The notes below the pieces were generated by a model, which was not told the DNA's origin, ran no database searches, and saw nothing but the letters and a program-made list of their open reading frames with translations. A program made the translations under genes and the position numbers. Positions 37,125-46,454 of a DNA stretch of 64,000 nt are shown here, one piece after another (position 1 is the stretch's first letter; each line of letters starts with the position of its first letter). The stretch comes from Pseudomonadota bacterium (GTDB taxonomy: Bacteria; Pseudomonadota; Alphaproteobacteria; Rhodobacterales; Rhodobacteraceae), in NCBI GenBank assembly GCA_021779835.1, contig JAJXZX010000014.1, positions 1-64,000 on the forward strand. The letters run 5' to 3'.

Positions 37125-38936
37125 ATGAAACCGGATTATTTCCGCTTCCTGGCCCGCAGCATCGCTGTTCTTGGCCTGCTTTCTGCCACCGCCCCAGCCT
37201 TCGCTGATTCCGCCTATGGCATAGCTATGTATGGTGCCCCAGCGTTGCCACCGGATTTTGTGTCGCTGCCCTACGCCAACCCGAATGCACCGCAAGGCGG
37301 CAGCATCGTAACGGGCGAATCGGGCAGTTTTGACTCGCTCAATCCCTACATCCTCAAGGGTAATGCGCCCTATTGGCTTGGCCCTCTCACCGTCGAGTCG
37401 CTGATGGGCCGCAGCTATGACGAGCCTTTCACCCTCTACGGTCTGCTGGCCGAATCGATCAACACGCCACCCGACCGCTCGTGGGTTGAATTCACGCTGA
37501 ACCCCAAGGCCCGATTCTCTGACGGCCACCCGGTTACGGTTGACGACGTGATCTGGTCGTTCGAGACGCTCGGCACCAAAGGCAGCCCGCGCTATTGGGG
37601 CGCGTGGAAAAAGATCGCCAAGGCCGAGCAAACCGGCCCGCTGAGCGTGCGCTTTACCTTCAACACCCCGGACCGAGAGTTGCCGTTGATCCTTGGCCTG
37701 CGACCGATCCTGGAAAAGGCGCAATGGCAGGGCAAGGACTTCGCCGCCTCGTCGCTGGAGGCGCCGATCGGCTCTGGCCCCTATGTCGTCGACAAGATGG
37801 AGCCGGGGCGCTTTATCAGCTTCAAGAAGAACCCGGACTGGTGGGGCAAGGATCTGCCCTTCAACCGTGGCCAGTGGAACCTGTCCGAAATCCGCTATGA
37901 TTACTTCAGCGACGCCAATGTGGTGTTCGAGGCGTTCAAGGGTGGCACGCTGACCTCTTATCGCGAAACCAGCCCGGCGAAATGGGCGTCAAATTACGAT
38001 TTCCCCGCCGTGAAATCCGGCGCCATCACCCTGTCGGAAATCCCCGACCACCGGCCGTCGGGCATCCAGGGGCTGGTGATGAACACGCGCAAGCCGATCT
38101 TTGCCGATTGGCGCGTGCGCGAGGCGCTGATTGACGCCTTCAACTATGAATTCATCAACCGCACCGTCAACGGCGGCACAGATCCGCGCATCACGTCATA
38201 CTACTCGAACTCCATCCTTGGCATGTCGCATGGCCCCGCCACCGGCACCGTCCTTGCCGACTTGCAACCCTTCGCCTCAACCCTGCTGCCCGGCGCGATA
38301 GAGGGCTATTCCCTTCCCGTATCGGATGGAACCGAGGCCAACCGCAGCAATCTTCGCAAGGCCACGCATCTGCTGGAAGACGCAGGCTGGACCATTCAGA
38401 ACGGTGCCCTGCGCAACGCCAAGGGCGAGGATTTCACCTTCACCATCCTGCTGCCCCAAGGCGCAAGTGTGATGCAATCGGCGGTCAACATCTACATCGC
38501 CGCCCTGAAACGCCTTGGCATCACCGCCACCGTCTCTACCGTCGATTCCGCGCAATACGTCGCCAGGACACAGTCCTATGACTTCGACATGACGCAATAC
38601 GAGGTCTCGCTGTCGCTTAGCCCCGGCAATGAGCAATGGCTCTACTGGGGCAAGGATGGCGTCACCAATCCCGGCACGCGCAATCTGATGGGCATGGACT
38701 CGCCCGCCGCCGAGGCGATGATTACCAAGCTGCTGACCTCGACCAGCCACGACGATTTCATCGCAGCCACCCGCGCGCTGGACCGCATCCTGACGTCAGG
38801 CCGCTATGTGATACCGGTCTGGTATTCCAACGTCTCGCGCATTGCCCATATCAAGCAACTGAAATACCCTGCAACACTGCCGGTCTATGGTGACTGGACC
38901 GGCTTTCAACCCAATGTCTGGTGGTATCAGGACTGA
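37125..38936 (+). CDS. ABC transporter substrate-binding protein, peptide type (YejA-like)
   Basis: A 603-residue periplasmic receptor of the SBP_bac_5 (DppA/OppA) family. Its signal peptide of about 28 residues ends APAFAD. The start of the mature protein, DSAYGIAMYGAPALPPDF and LPYANPNAPQGGSIV, is the characteristic opening of YejA-like proteins, whose partners import peptides including microcin C-type ones in Escherichia coli. No permease or ATPase genes (yejB, yejE, yejF) follow, so it is an orphan receptor here. AAGGA precedes the ATG. A tiny entericidin gene starts 5 bases after its stop. Confidence 0.85.
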   Translation: MKPDYFRFLARSIAVLGLLSATAPAFADSAYGIAMYGAPALPPDFVSLPYANPNAPQGGSIVTGESGSFDSLNPYILKGNAPYWLGPLTVESLMGRSYDEPFTLYGLLAESINTPPDRSWVEFTLNPKARFSDGHPVTVDDVIWSFETLGTKGSPRYWGAWKKIAKAEQTGPLSVRFTFNTPDRELPLILGLRPILEKAQWQGKDFAASSLEAPIGSGPYVVDKMEPGRFISFKKNPDWWGKDLPFNRGQWNLSEIRYDYFSDANVVFEAFKGGTLTSYRETSPAKWASNYDFPAVKSGAITLSEIPDHRPSGIQGLVMNTRKPIFADWRVREALIDAFNYEFINRTVNGGTDPRITSYYSNSILGMSHGPATGTVLADLQPFASTLLPGAIEGYSLPVSDGTEANRSNLRKATHLLEDAGWTIQNGALRNAKGEDFTFTILLPQGASVMQSAVNIYIAALKRLGITATVSTVDSAQYVARTQSYDFDMTQYEVSLSLSPGNEQWLYWGKDGVTNPGTRNLMGMDSPAAEAMITKLLTSTSHDDFIAATRALDRILTSGRYVIPVWYSNVSRIAHIKQLKYPATLPVYGDWTGFQPNVWWYQD

Positions 38937-38940
38937 TCGC

Positions 38941-39063
38941 ATGACCAAAACAGCCCTTCTCCTCGTGCTTCTTGCAACGCTGGCGGCCTGCAACACTGTG
39001 GCCGGTGTCGGCCAAGACATCACCGGTGCCGCGCATAAGGTCGGCAACATGGTCGGCGGCTAA
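38941..39063 (+). CDS. Entericidin-family small lipoprotein
   Basis: A 40-residue peptide: MTKTALLLVLLATLAACNTV then AGVGQDITGAAHKVGNMVGG. The lipobox L-A-A-C puts a lipid on Cys17, and the GQDI/GxAHKV tail is the EcnA/EcnB pattern. Entericidins are small outer-membrane lipoproteins of toxin or antidote type in Escherichia coli; in alphaproteobacteria they occur singly and their role is unclear. AGGA lies before the ATG, five bases after the yejA-like stop, so it is probably co-expressed. Confidence 0.85.
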   Translation: MTKTALLLVLLATLAACNTVAGVGQDITGAAHKVGNMVGG

Positions 39064-39071
39064 GCGCGCCT

Positions 39072-39695
39072 TCAGACCAGCGAAGTCACCCATAGGATTG
39101 TCGCATCCTCTTCCGAGGTGGAGATGACGTTGTGCCCCATGGTCGCGTCATAATAGGCGCTGTCGCCGCGCCGCATGTCCTGCGGCTCGTAGAACTCGGT
39201 GTATAGCCGGATGGTGCCGGTGAGGACGTAGAGAAACTCCTCGCCGTCATGGCGCACCCAGCCTTCAAACTCCGCAACCGAGCGCGCCCGGATGCGCGCG
39301 CGATAAGGCAGCATCTGCTTTTTGGTCAGCGCCGCCGCCAACAGCTCGTGTTCATAGGTGGCGGTGGCATGGCCCTGCCCCTCGCCCTGCTTAGTCACCG
39401 CCATGCGCCCCGTCACCTGCGCCTTGGAGGGCGCGGTGAACAGTTGCGGCACCGAGATCGCCAGCCCCTCGGCCAGCTTCTTCAGCGCCTCATAGGTCGG
39501 CGACATCTGCCCGTTCTCGATCTTGGACAGGGTCGAGCGCGCGAGCCCCGCCTGCACCGCCGCCTGCTCCAGCGTCCAGCCGCGCGCCTTGCGCAGCTCT
39601 CGCACGCGGATGCCAAGGTCCAAGGGCTGCGGCGTGGCCTCTTCGCCATTGGCGCGTGCAATGCGGATGATGCTGGTCGGGTCGCTTTTTATCAT
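39072..39695 (-). CDS. XRE-family regulator with C-terminal cupin domain
   Basis: A 207-residue regulator. The helix-turn-helix (about residues 28-82: IRVRELRKARGWTLEQAA, LARSTLSKIENGQMSPTYEAL) is joined to a cupin barrel (about 125-205: FEGWVRHDGEEFLYVLTG, RRGDSAYYDATMGHNV). Proteins of this build (PuuR-like) sense small metabolites such as polyamines through the cupin. The start at 39695 is the first ATG in a frame whose upstream part (to 40022) has no coding character. It is convergent with the entericidin gene, and its target genes cannot be named. Confidence 0.8.
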   Translation of the reverse strand: MIKSDPTSIIRIARANGEEATPQPLDLGIRVRELRKARGWTLEQAAVQAGLARSTLSKIENGQMSPTYEALKKLAEGLAISVPQLFTAPSKAQVTGRMAVTKQGEGQGHATATYEHELLAAALTKKQMLPYRARIRARSVAEFEGWVRHDGEEFLYVLTGTIRLYTEFYEPQDMRRGDSAYYDATMGHNVISTSEEDATILWVTSLV

Positions 39696-39827
39696 GGCAC
39701 CGAAATACGCCACCCGCGCGCTGTCTTGCAACTGCCAGCGCACAGCGCTAGCCACCGCGGATGATGGTTTCCCTTCACCGCACCCTTGCCCCCTCACCCG
39801 GCCGTCCTCGATTGCGCTACGGTGGAA

Positions 39828-40034
39828 GTGACCGTGACGCTCGACACCGCCGTCATTGCCTGCTTCAATTACGGCGAGGACATGACTGACGCGGACCTCG
39901 CTGCCGCCCGCCGGGTGCGCGGCAAATAACCCCGGCTGTTCCTGCTGTGCGATGCACTGCTGACGCGGACAAACGAAAAACTCCTCCGGCAACACCTGCG
40001 CCGGCACTATGAGGCGACCCATGCTGAAACTTGA
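39828..40034 (+). pseudogene. Possible short broken gene with an in-frame stop
   Basis: Two stretches in the same frame, VTVTLDTAVIACFNYGEDMTD...RVRGK and PRLFLLCDALLTRTNEKLLRQH, are separated by a single TAA at 39927-39929 and end at TGA 40032-40034, over the start of the DsbA-like gene. Both show the third-position GC bias of coding DNA. I recognise no family, and in GC-rich DNA such open stretches can occur by chance, so this is tentative. Confidence 0.25.
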
Positions 40035-40659
40035 TATCTTCTCCGACCCGATCTGCCCGTGGTGCTATATCGGCAAAACCTACCTTGACCGCGCGCTGGA
40101 ACAGGCCCCGACGCCGCCTTTCATCGTTGAATGGCACCCGTTCCAACTGAACCCCGACATGGCACCGGGCGGGCAGGACCGCCGCGCCTATCTGGCGGCG
40201 AAGTTTGGCGGCCCAGGGGGCGTCACCCGCGCTGATGACACGGTCGAGGCCGCAGCCCGCGCCGCGGGGATCGAGATTGACTCGGCCCGCATCCCCACCA
40301 TTCCCAACACGCTGAACGCGCACCGCCTGATCCACTGGGCAGGGCTGGAGGAATGTCAGACCGCCGTGGTCGGCGCGCTTTTCCGCGCCCATTTCCGCGA
40401 AGGCCGTAACATCGGCGACGCCAACACGCTGGCCGACATTGCCGCCGCCAATGGCATGGACCGCGAGGTCACGCTGCGCCTTCTTGCCACCGACGCCGAT
40501 CTCAATGATATACGCGCCCGCGACGCTCACGCCCGCTCGCGCGGGGTGAATGCCGTGCCGACCTACCTGATCGCCAACCAGTACGTCCTGCAAGGCGCGC
40601 AACCGGCAGACCTCTGGCAACAGGTGATCGCAGAGATCACACAATCCCCCGAGTCTTGA
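40021..40659 (+). CDS. DsbA-family (FrnE-like) thiol oxidoreductase
   Basis: A 212-residue cytoplasmic DsbA-fold protein with FSDPICPWCYIGK at residues 6-18, the C-P-W-C active site, then the helical insertion and a C-terminal thioredoxin part with the cis-Pro segment VNAVPTYLI. The subgroup resembles FrnE and 2-hydroxychromene-2-carboxylate isomerases. There is no signal peptide. The ATG at 40021 is preferred (GAGG six bases upstream); an ATG at 40009 is in frame. Possible roles are disulfide isomerisation or aromatic metabolism; the sequence does not decide. Confidence 0.8.
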   Translation: MLKLDIFSDPICPWCYIGKTYLDRALEQAPTPPFIVEWHPFQLNPDMAPGGQDRRAYLAAKFGGPGGVTRADDTVEAAARAAGIEIDSARIPTIPNTLNAHRLIHWAGLEECQTAVVGALFRAHFREGRNIGDANTLADIAAANGMDREVTLRLLATDADLNDIRARDAHARSRGVNAVPTYLIANQYVLQGAQPADLWQQVIAEITQSPES

Positions 40660-40796
40660 CCACGCCAGCGCCCGATTTTCCCGCAATTGCCTGCATTTGG
40701 CTTGGCAACGCGCGGCTTGCCGCCCTATACACTTTAAGAAACCGTCACGGTTTTGAGCGACTTTCCGACTTCAATCAGCACGAAGGAGCGTTCGAC

Positions 40797-41339
40797 ATGG
40801 CATTCCAATATCGCCGAAGCCCTCTCCACGACAGCGGGGGCTGGATGATCGGTTTCGGGATCATCGCCCTCGTCGCCGGTGTGCTGGCGTTCTACCACCC
40901 CTTCGCGGCGTCCCTTACCGTCGTCAGCTTCGCCGCGCTGAGCTTTATCGTGCTGGGCATCCTCAAGGCGCTTTACGCCGCGCGCCTGCGCCACGACGAC
41001 AGCTTCATCGTCTCGCTGATCCTTGCCGCGCTGTTCATCTTCCTTGGCTTCGGCCTCTGGTCCAACCCGATTGCCGGGCTATTGTCGCTGACCGCGCTCG
41101 CCGCCGTGCTTTTCATTGCCATCGGTATTTTCAAGGCGGCCTTCGCCATGCGCATTCGTCCGGCAAGCGGCTGGGGTTGGGTTATGGTGTCGGGCCTTGT
41201 GTCGATGCTGCTCGGGGGGATGATTATCGTGAACTTCCCCGCATCGGCCGCCACCATCCTTGGTTTACTTCTGGGGATCGAACTTCTTTCTACCGGCGTC
41301 GCCTTTGTGATGGCGGGCCTTACCCTGCGCCGCCTCTGA
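40797..41339 (+). CDS. HdeD-family (DUF308) membrane protein
   Basis: A 180-residue protein with six hydrophobic segments in three helical hairpins and the family's repeated GIIALVAGVLAFYHP, AALFIFLGFGLWSNP and LVSMLLGGMIIVNFPASA, in which each pair ends in a short N/H-P turn. HdeD-type proteins are linked to acid resistance in Escherichia coli, but the molecular role is unknown. AAGGAG precedes the ATG at 40797; the open frame to the left overlaps the dsbA-like stop without a good site. A K+ channel gene follows after 61 bases. Confidence 0.8.
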   Translation: MAFQYRRSPLHDSGGWMIGFGIIALVAGVLAFYHPFAASLTVVSFAALSFIVLGILKALYAARLRHDDSFIVSLILAALFIFLGFGLWSNPIAGLLSLTALAAVLFIAIGIFKAAFAMRIRPASGWGWVMVSGLVSMLLGGMIIVNFPASAATILGLLLGIELLSTGVAFVMAGLTLRRL

Positions 41340-41400
41340 CCCAAGCGCACGTACAGGGACCAGAACGAACCGCCCTACCGGGCATCAAGGCAAGGCCAGC

Positions 41401-41676
41401 ATGCGCTTCATCATCAGTACCGTTCTTGGCCTCGTGTTTCTGGTCGTGACAATTGCCACCACCTTCTTTCACTACGTGGAGGGCTGGGCGTGGATTGACA
41501 GCTACTATTTCACCGTCGTTACCCTTTCGACCGTCGGGTATGGCGATCTTACGCCCAAGACCGATGTCGGCAAAATCGGCGCGACGATCCTGATCTTTGT
41601 CGGCCTTGGCGTTTTTGCTCTGGCTGTTCAGCAGATCGGCCTATACGTCTCTCGGCAATCCAACGACGATAACTGA
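41401..41676 (+). CDS. Minimal two-helix potassium channel
   Basis: A 91-residue protein: a first membrane helix (about 3-22), a pore helix and the selectivity filter TVGYGD at residues 44-49, and a second helix (about 58-80), followed by a short polar tail QSNDDN. This is the Ion_trans_2 core with no regulatory RCK domain, so it should form a tetrameric KcsA-like pore without a ligand gate. The start is the ATG at 41401. It may be co-transcribed with the HdeD gene; nothing else in the neighbourhood indicates potassium handling. Confidence 0.85.
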   Translation: MRFIISTVLGLVFLVVTIATTFFHYVEGWAWIDSYYFTVVTLSTVGYGDLTPKTDVGKIGATILIFVGLGVFALAVQQIGLYVSRQSNDDN

Positions 41677-41743
41677 CAACGTCAACCACTTCCCGACGTC
41701 GCCACTTCAGTTTCCGTCCGCCCCCTAGAGACCAGTTCAGCCG

Positions 41744-42943
41744 ATGCCAACCAAGCCCATGCCACAAAAGGAATTCATCGCGCTATTGGCGATGCTTTTC
41801 GCCATCGTCTCTTTCTCCATCGACGGCATGTTGCCCGCGCTGCCGCAAATCGCACGAGAGCTGACACCCGATGATGTCAACCGTGCGCAACTCATCATCA
41901 CCTCGTTCGTGCTTGGCATGGGTATTGGCACGCTGTTTGCCGGGCCGATCTCTGACACTATCGGCCGCCGTCCCGCCATCTTCGGCGGCGTCGCGATCTA
42001 TATTCTCGGCAGTATCCTCGCCTCACTCACCCACTCGCTTGACCTGTTGCTCGCCGCCCGGCTGCTGCAAGGGCTGGGTGCCGCCGGGCCGCGCATCGTG
42101 ACGCTGGCAATGGTGAGAGACCTTTATTCGGGCCGCAACATGGCGCGCATCGTGTCCTTCGCCATGATGATCTTCACGCTCGTGCCAGCCATCGCGCCCT
42201 CGATCGGCGCGCTCATCATCGCGGGCTTCGGCTGGCGCGGCATCTTTGGCGCGGTGATCGTCTTCGCGCTGATAGCGTCGGGATGGCTCACGCTGCGCCA
42301 ACCCGAAACCCTCTTGCCAGAGAAACGCCGCCCGCTGCAATTCTCCCCCCTCCTCGCCGCCTTCCGCGAGGTGATGACCCACCGCCTTGTCGTCACCTCC
42401 ATCGCGGTTCAGACCCTGGTCTATGGCGCGTTGTTCGGCACGCTGTCTTCGACGCAGCAGATCTTCGACATCACCTTTCATCGGGCAGAGAGCTTCCCCA
42501 TCTGGTTTGCCGCCATCGCCCTGATGGCAGGCTGCGCCAACCTGTTGAACGCGTCCTTGGTGATGCGGCTTGGTATGCGCGTCCTCATCACCGCAGCGCT
42601 TGCCATGCAGGTGGTGATCTCTGGCGTGATGGCGGTGATGACTGTCGCTGGCCTCTGGCCCGACTGGCTGTATTTCCCCGCCTACATCTTCTGGACCACG
42701 AGCGTATTTTTTACCGCAGGCCTGACGCTGGGCAACCTGAACGCGCTGGCGTTAGAGCCTTTGGGCCACATCGCCGGCATGGCCGCCTCGGTCAACGGCT
42801 GCATCGCCACCGTGCTTGCCGTCGCGATCGCCGCCCCCATCGGTCTCGCGTTCAACGGAACCCCGGTGCCGATCATGGGCTCCATCGCCACGCTGTGCTT
42901 GGCGGGCTGGGTGCTGATGCGCTCGATCCCGCGCCAGACGTAA
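41744..42943 (+). CDS. MFS drug:proton antiporter, Bcr/CflA type
   Basis: A 399-residue, twelve-helix major facilitator. The loop after helix 2 has the motif A form GPISDTIGRRPAI, helix 4 begins RLLQGLGAAGPRIVTLAMVRDLY, as in Bcr/CflA exporters, and the N-terminus SFSIDGMLPALPQIA is typical of the subgroup (bicyclomycin/sulfonamide exporters). The substrate is unknown. The stop is six bases from the stop of the convergent mfd. The ATG at 41744 is the earliest in frame; a second is at 41759. Confidence 0.85.
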   Translation: MPTKPMPQKEFIALLAMLFAIVSFSIDGMLPALPQIARELTPDDVNRAQLIITSFVLGMGIGTLFAGPISDTIGRRPAIFGGVAIYILGSILASLTHSLDLLLAARLLQGLGAAGPRIVTLAMVRDLYSGRNMARIVSFAMMIFTLVPAIAPSIGALIIAGFGWRGIFGAVIVFALIASGWLTLRQPETLLPEKRRPLQFSPLLAAFREVMTHRLVVTSIAVQTLVYGALFGTLSSTQQIFDITFHRAESFPIWFAAIALMAGCANLLNASLVMRLGMRVLITAALAMQVVISGVMAVMTVAGLWPDWLYFPAYIFWTTSVFFTAGLTLGNLNALALEPLGHIAGMAASVNGCIATVLAVAIAAPIGLAFNGTPVPIMGSIATLCLAGWVLMRSIPRQT

Positions 42944-42949
42944 AGCGCG

Positions 42950-45900
42950 TCAGGCGCTGGCCTTCTTCGCCTTCCGCGCCGCCTCCCCCGCAACCACCTT
43001 CTCGGCCAGATCGCGCGCCACGCCAAACGCGCCCTTGATGCGGTCGGCCTCGGTCGGCCAATCGCGCACCAAGGATATCTTGTTGTCCTTGATCCGCGCC
43101 TGCCCCGACTGCGCCTGCAAAAACTCAACCAGCCCCGCCGGATTGGCAAACTTGTCATTGTGGAACTGCACCGAGGCCCCCTTTGGCCCCGCATCCAGCC
43201 TCGAAATCCCGGCGCGTTTGCACATTGCCTTGATCCGCACCACCAGCATCAGCGTGTTCACCTCGCGCGGCAGCGGGCCAAAACGGTCGATCAACTCGGC
43301 GGCAAAGCCTTCCAGCTCCACCTTCGTCGTCAGCCCGGACAAGCGGCGATAGAGGCCCAGCCGCACATCCAGATCCGGCACATAGGGCTCCGGGATCAGC
43401 ACCGGCACGCCCAGATTGATTTGCGGCGCCCAGCGGTCGTCGGTGGGCAGGCCCTGCAATTCGCCCGATTTGATCCGCGCAATCGTTTCTTCCAGCATCT
43501 GTTGGTAAAGCTCATAGCCGACCTCGGTGATGTGCCCCGACTGCTCCTCGCCCAGAATATTGCCCGCCCCGCGCAGGTCGAGATCCTGCGACGCGAGCGT
43601 GAACCCGGCCCCCAGACTGTCGAGGCTTCCCAGCAGGCGCAACCGCTTCACCGCCTGCGGCGTCAGCGGCGCGCGCGGCTTGGTGGTCAGATAGCAATAG
43701 GCCCGCGTCTTGGCGCGCCCGACCCTGCCGCGGATCTGATAAAGCTGGCTTAACCCAAAGCGATCCGCGCGATGGATAATCATCGTGTTCGCGGTCGGAA
43801 TATCGAGGCCGGATTCCACGATCGTGGTCGCCAACAGCACGTCATACTTTCCGTCGTAAAACGCGTTCATCCGCTCATCCAGATCGCCCGCCGCAAGCTG
43901 CCCATGTGCGGTGACCACCGTCACCTCTGGCACATGGTCGCGCAAAAACGCCTCCATCTCGGGCAGGTCGCTGATGCGCGGCACGACAAAGAACGACTGC
44001 CCGCCGCGATAATGTTCGCGCAGCAACGCCTCGCGCAGCGTCACGGTATCGAACTCGCTGACATAGGTGCGGATCGCCAGCCGGTCCACCGGGGGCGTGC
44101 CGATGATCGACAGATCCCGCACCCCCGTCAGCGAAAGCTGCAAGGTGCGCGGGATCGGCGTCGCGGTCAGCGTCAGCACATGCACGTCTGACCGCATCTC
44201 TTTCAGCCGCTCTTTGTGGGTGACGCCGAAGTGCTGTTCCTCGTCGATCACCATCAGCCCAAGGTTTTTGAACTTGATCGACTTCGCCAACAGCGCGTGC
44301 GTGCCGATGCAGATATCGACCGAGCCATCGGCAATCCCCTCTCGCGTGGCGGCGGCGTCCTTGGCCGACACAAAGCGCGACAGGGGGCGGATGGTGATCG
44401 GAAAACCCCGGAAACGCTCGACAAAGCTCTTGTAGTGCTGCCGCGCCAGCAGCGTCGTGGGGGCGATCACCGCGACCTGAACCCCCGACATCGCCGCGAC
44501 AAAGGCCGCGCGCATCGCCACCTCGGTCTTGCCAAAACCCACATCGCCGACAATCAGGCGGTCCATCGGGCTGCCCGCCGCCATATCACCCAGCACATCA
44601 TTGATGGCGGCAAGCTGGTCGTCGGTCTCCTGATAGGGAAAGCGCGCGGCGAAGGCCTCCCATATCGAGTGTTCCGCCTCCAATATCGGCGCGTGGCGCA
44701 GGTGGCGCTCCGCCGCGATGCGGATCAGCTTGTCGGCAATTTCGCGGATACGGTCCTTGAGCTTTGCCTTCTTGGCCTGCCACGCGCCACCGCCCAAACG
44801 GTCCAGCAAGCCTTCCTCGTGCCCATACCGGCTGAGGAGTTCGATATTCTCCACCGGCAGGTAAAGCCGCGCGCCCTCGGCATATTCCAGCGCGATGCAC
44901 TCATGCGGCGCCCCCAACGCCGTGATGGTCTCCAACCCGGTATACCGGCCCACGCCATGCTCGACATGCACCACCAGATCGCCGGGACTAAGGGCCTGAG
45001 CTTCGGTCAGGAAGTTCTCGGCTTTCCTACGTTTTTTGGCAGAGCGCACCAGACGTTCGCCCAGCACGTCCTGTTCTGATATGACCGTCAGCCCCGGCCC
45101 TTCAAAGCCATGCTCCAACGCCCAGATCGCCAGAAACAGCCCGCCACGCCCCGGCGGGACATCGCGACTATCCGCAATCTCCACTGCGCCCTTGACGCCC
45201 TGATCCTCGATCAGCCCCTTGAACCGCTCTCGTGCGCCTTCGGAGTAGGAGGTGACGACCACTTGGCCGCCTTCACGTTTTGCGCGAAGATGATCGGCCA
45301 AAGCACCGAAAAGGCTAACATTTTCCAACTGCCGCTCTGGCGAGAAGTTGCGCCCGATGCGCCCACCCGCATCCAGCACGCCCGGCCCGGTCGGCTGCGG
45401 CAAGGGCGCCAGTTGCACCACGCGATGCGCCTGGATCGCGGCCTCCCATCCCGCGTCGTCCAGATACAACAACCCCGGGGGGCACGGCTTATACACCGTA
45501 TCCATGCGCCCCTTGGCCCCCATCGCCTCGCGCCGCGCATCATACTGGTCGGCAATGCCCTCCCACCGGCTCAACCGGGTGGGCGTAACCTGATCGTCCA
45601 GCATCACGCTGGCATCCGGAAGATAGTCGAACAGAGTCTCCATCCGCGCGTGGAAGAACGGCAGCCAATGTTCCATCCCCTGATGCTTGCGCCCGGCGCT
45701 GACCGCCTCATACAGCGGATCATCCGCCCCGGCAGAGCCGAATTCGATGCGGTAATTCTGGCGAAACCGCGTGATCGCCGCCTCGTCCAGAATAACCTCC
45801 GACACCGGCGCGAGTTCAATCATCGTCAGCTTCTCGGTGGTGCGCTGCGTCACCGCATCAAAGCGCCGCGCGCCGTCCAGCACATCGCCGAACAGGTCGA

Positions 45901-46423
45901 GCCTGAGCGGCCCGCCCTCACCCGGCGGAAAGATGTCGATGATGCCGCCGCGCACCGCGTAATCGCCCGGCTCTGACACGGTCGAGGTCTGCGAAAACCC
46001 CATCCGCACCAGAAACTGCCGCAAGCCCGCCTCGTTGACCCGCCCGCCGACGCGCGCGGAAAAAGACGCCTCTTGCAGCACCGCGCGCGCGGGTAGCCGC
46101 TGCGTCACCGCATTCACCGTGGTCAGCAGGATAAACGGCCCCGGCACACCATGCGCGAGTGCCGCCAGCGTCGCCATCCGCACCGCCGACACATCCGGGT
46201 TGGGCGAGACGCGGTCATAGGGAAGGCAGTCCCACGCCGGCAGCACCAGCACCACCGCATCGGGCGCGAAAAACGCCAGCGCGGTGCGCATCGCCTCCAG
46301 CCGCTTGTCATCGCGCGCGATATGAATAACCGGCCGCCCAGCCGAGGCCAGTTCCTTGGCGACCAGACGGGCATCGAACCCCTCCGGCGCGCCGCTCAGC
46401 ACAATTTGATTGCCCGTTACCAT
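42950..46423 (-). CDS. mfd: Transcription-repair coupling factor
   Basis: Removes RNA polymerase stalled at DNA lesions and recruits UvrA. The 1157-residue protein has the UvrB-like N-terminal part (VLPAWDCLPYDR, RGGIIDIFPPGEGGPLRLDLFGD), a CarD-like polymerase-interaction domain (PGDLVVHVEHGVGRYTGL), and a translocase module with Walker A GDVGFGKTEVA, the DEEQHFGV motif and LTATPIPRTL, then the TRCF C-terminal domain. The C-terminal EAARKAKKASA is short. It is single and minus-strand; the gene at 46455 lies upstream on the same strand, 31 bases away. Confidence 0.95.
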   Translation of the reverse strand: MVTGNQIVLSGAPEGFDARLVAKELASAGRPVIHIARDDKRLEAMRTALAFFAPDAVVLVLPAWDCLPYDRVSPNPDVSAVRMATLAALAHGVPGPFILLTTVNAVTQRLPARAVLQEASFSARVGGRVNEAGLRQFLVRMGFSQTSTVSEPGDYAVRGGIIDIFPPGEGGPLRLDLFGDVLDGARRFDAVTQRTTEKLTMIELAPVSEVILDEAAITRFRQNYRIEFGSAGADDPLYEAVSAGRKHQGMEHWLPFFHARMETLFDYLPDASVMLDDQVTPTRLSRWEGIADQYDARREAMGAKGRMDTVYKPCPPGLLYLDDAGWEAAIQAHRVVQLAPLPQPTGPGVLDAGGRIGRNFSPERQLENVSLFGALADHLRAKREGGQVVVTSYSEGARERFKGLIEDQGVKGAVEIADSRDVPPGRGGLFLAIWALEHGFEGPGLTVISEQDVLGERLVRSAKKRRKAENFLTEAQALSPGDLVVHVEHGVGRYTGLETITALGAPHECIALEYAEGARLYLPVENIELLSRYGHEEGLLDRLGGGAWQAKKAKLKDRIREIADKLIRIAAERHLRHAPILEAEHSIWEAFAARFPYQETDDQLAAINDVLGDMAAGSPMDRLIVGDVGFGKTEVAMRAAFVAAMSGVQVAVIAPTTLLARQHYKSFVERFRGFPITIRPLSRFVSAKDAAATREGIADGSVDICIGTHALLAKSIKFKNLGLMVIDEEQHFGVTHKERLKEMRSDVHVLTLTATPIPRTLQLSLTGVRDLSIIGTPPVDRLAIRTYVSEFDTVTLREALLREHYRGGQSFFVVPRISDLPEMEAFLRDHVPEVTVVTAHGQLAAGDLDERMNAFYDGKYDVLLATTIVESGLDIPTANTMIIHRADRFGLSQLYQIRGRVGRAKTRAYCYLTTKPRAPLTPQAVKRLRLLGSLDSLGAGFTLASQDLDLRGAGNILGEEQSGHITEVGYELYQQMLEETIARIKSGELQGLPTDDRWAPQINLGVPVLIPEPYVPDLDVRLGLYRRLSGLTTKVELEGFAAELIDRFGPLPREVNTLMLVVRIKAMCKRAGISRLDAGPKGASVQFHNDKFANPAGLVEFLQAQSGQARIKDNKISLVRDWPTEADRIKGAFGVARDLAEKVVAGEAARKAKKASA

Positions 46424-46454
46424 TCCTGCCGACTTAACCGCCTGACCGCCCGTG

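Noticed and set aside
39865-40686. A 273-codon minus-strand frame opposite the DsbA-like gene
   Set aside because: The plus strand carries the CPWC active site and cis-Pro motif; the minus frame shows no domain.
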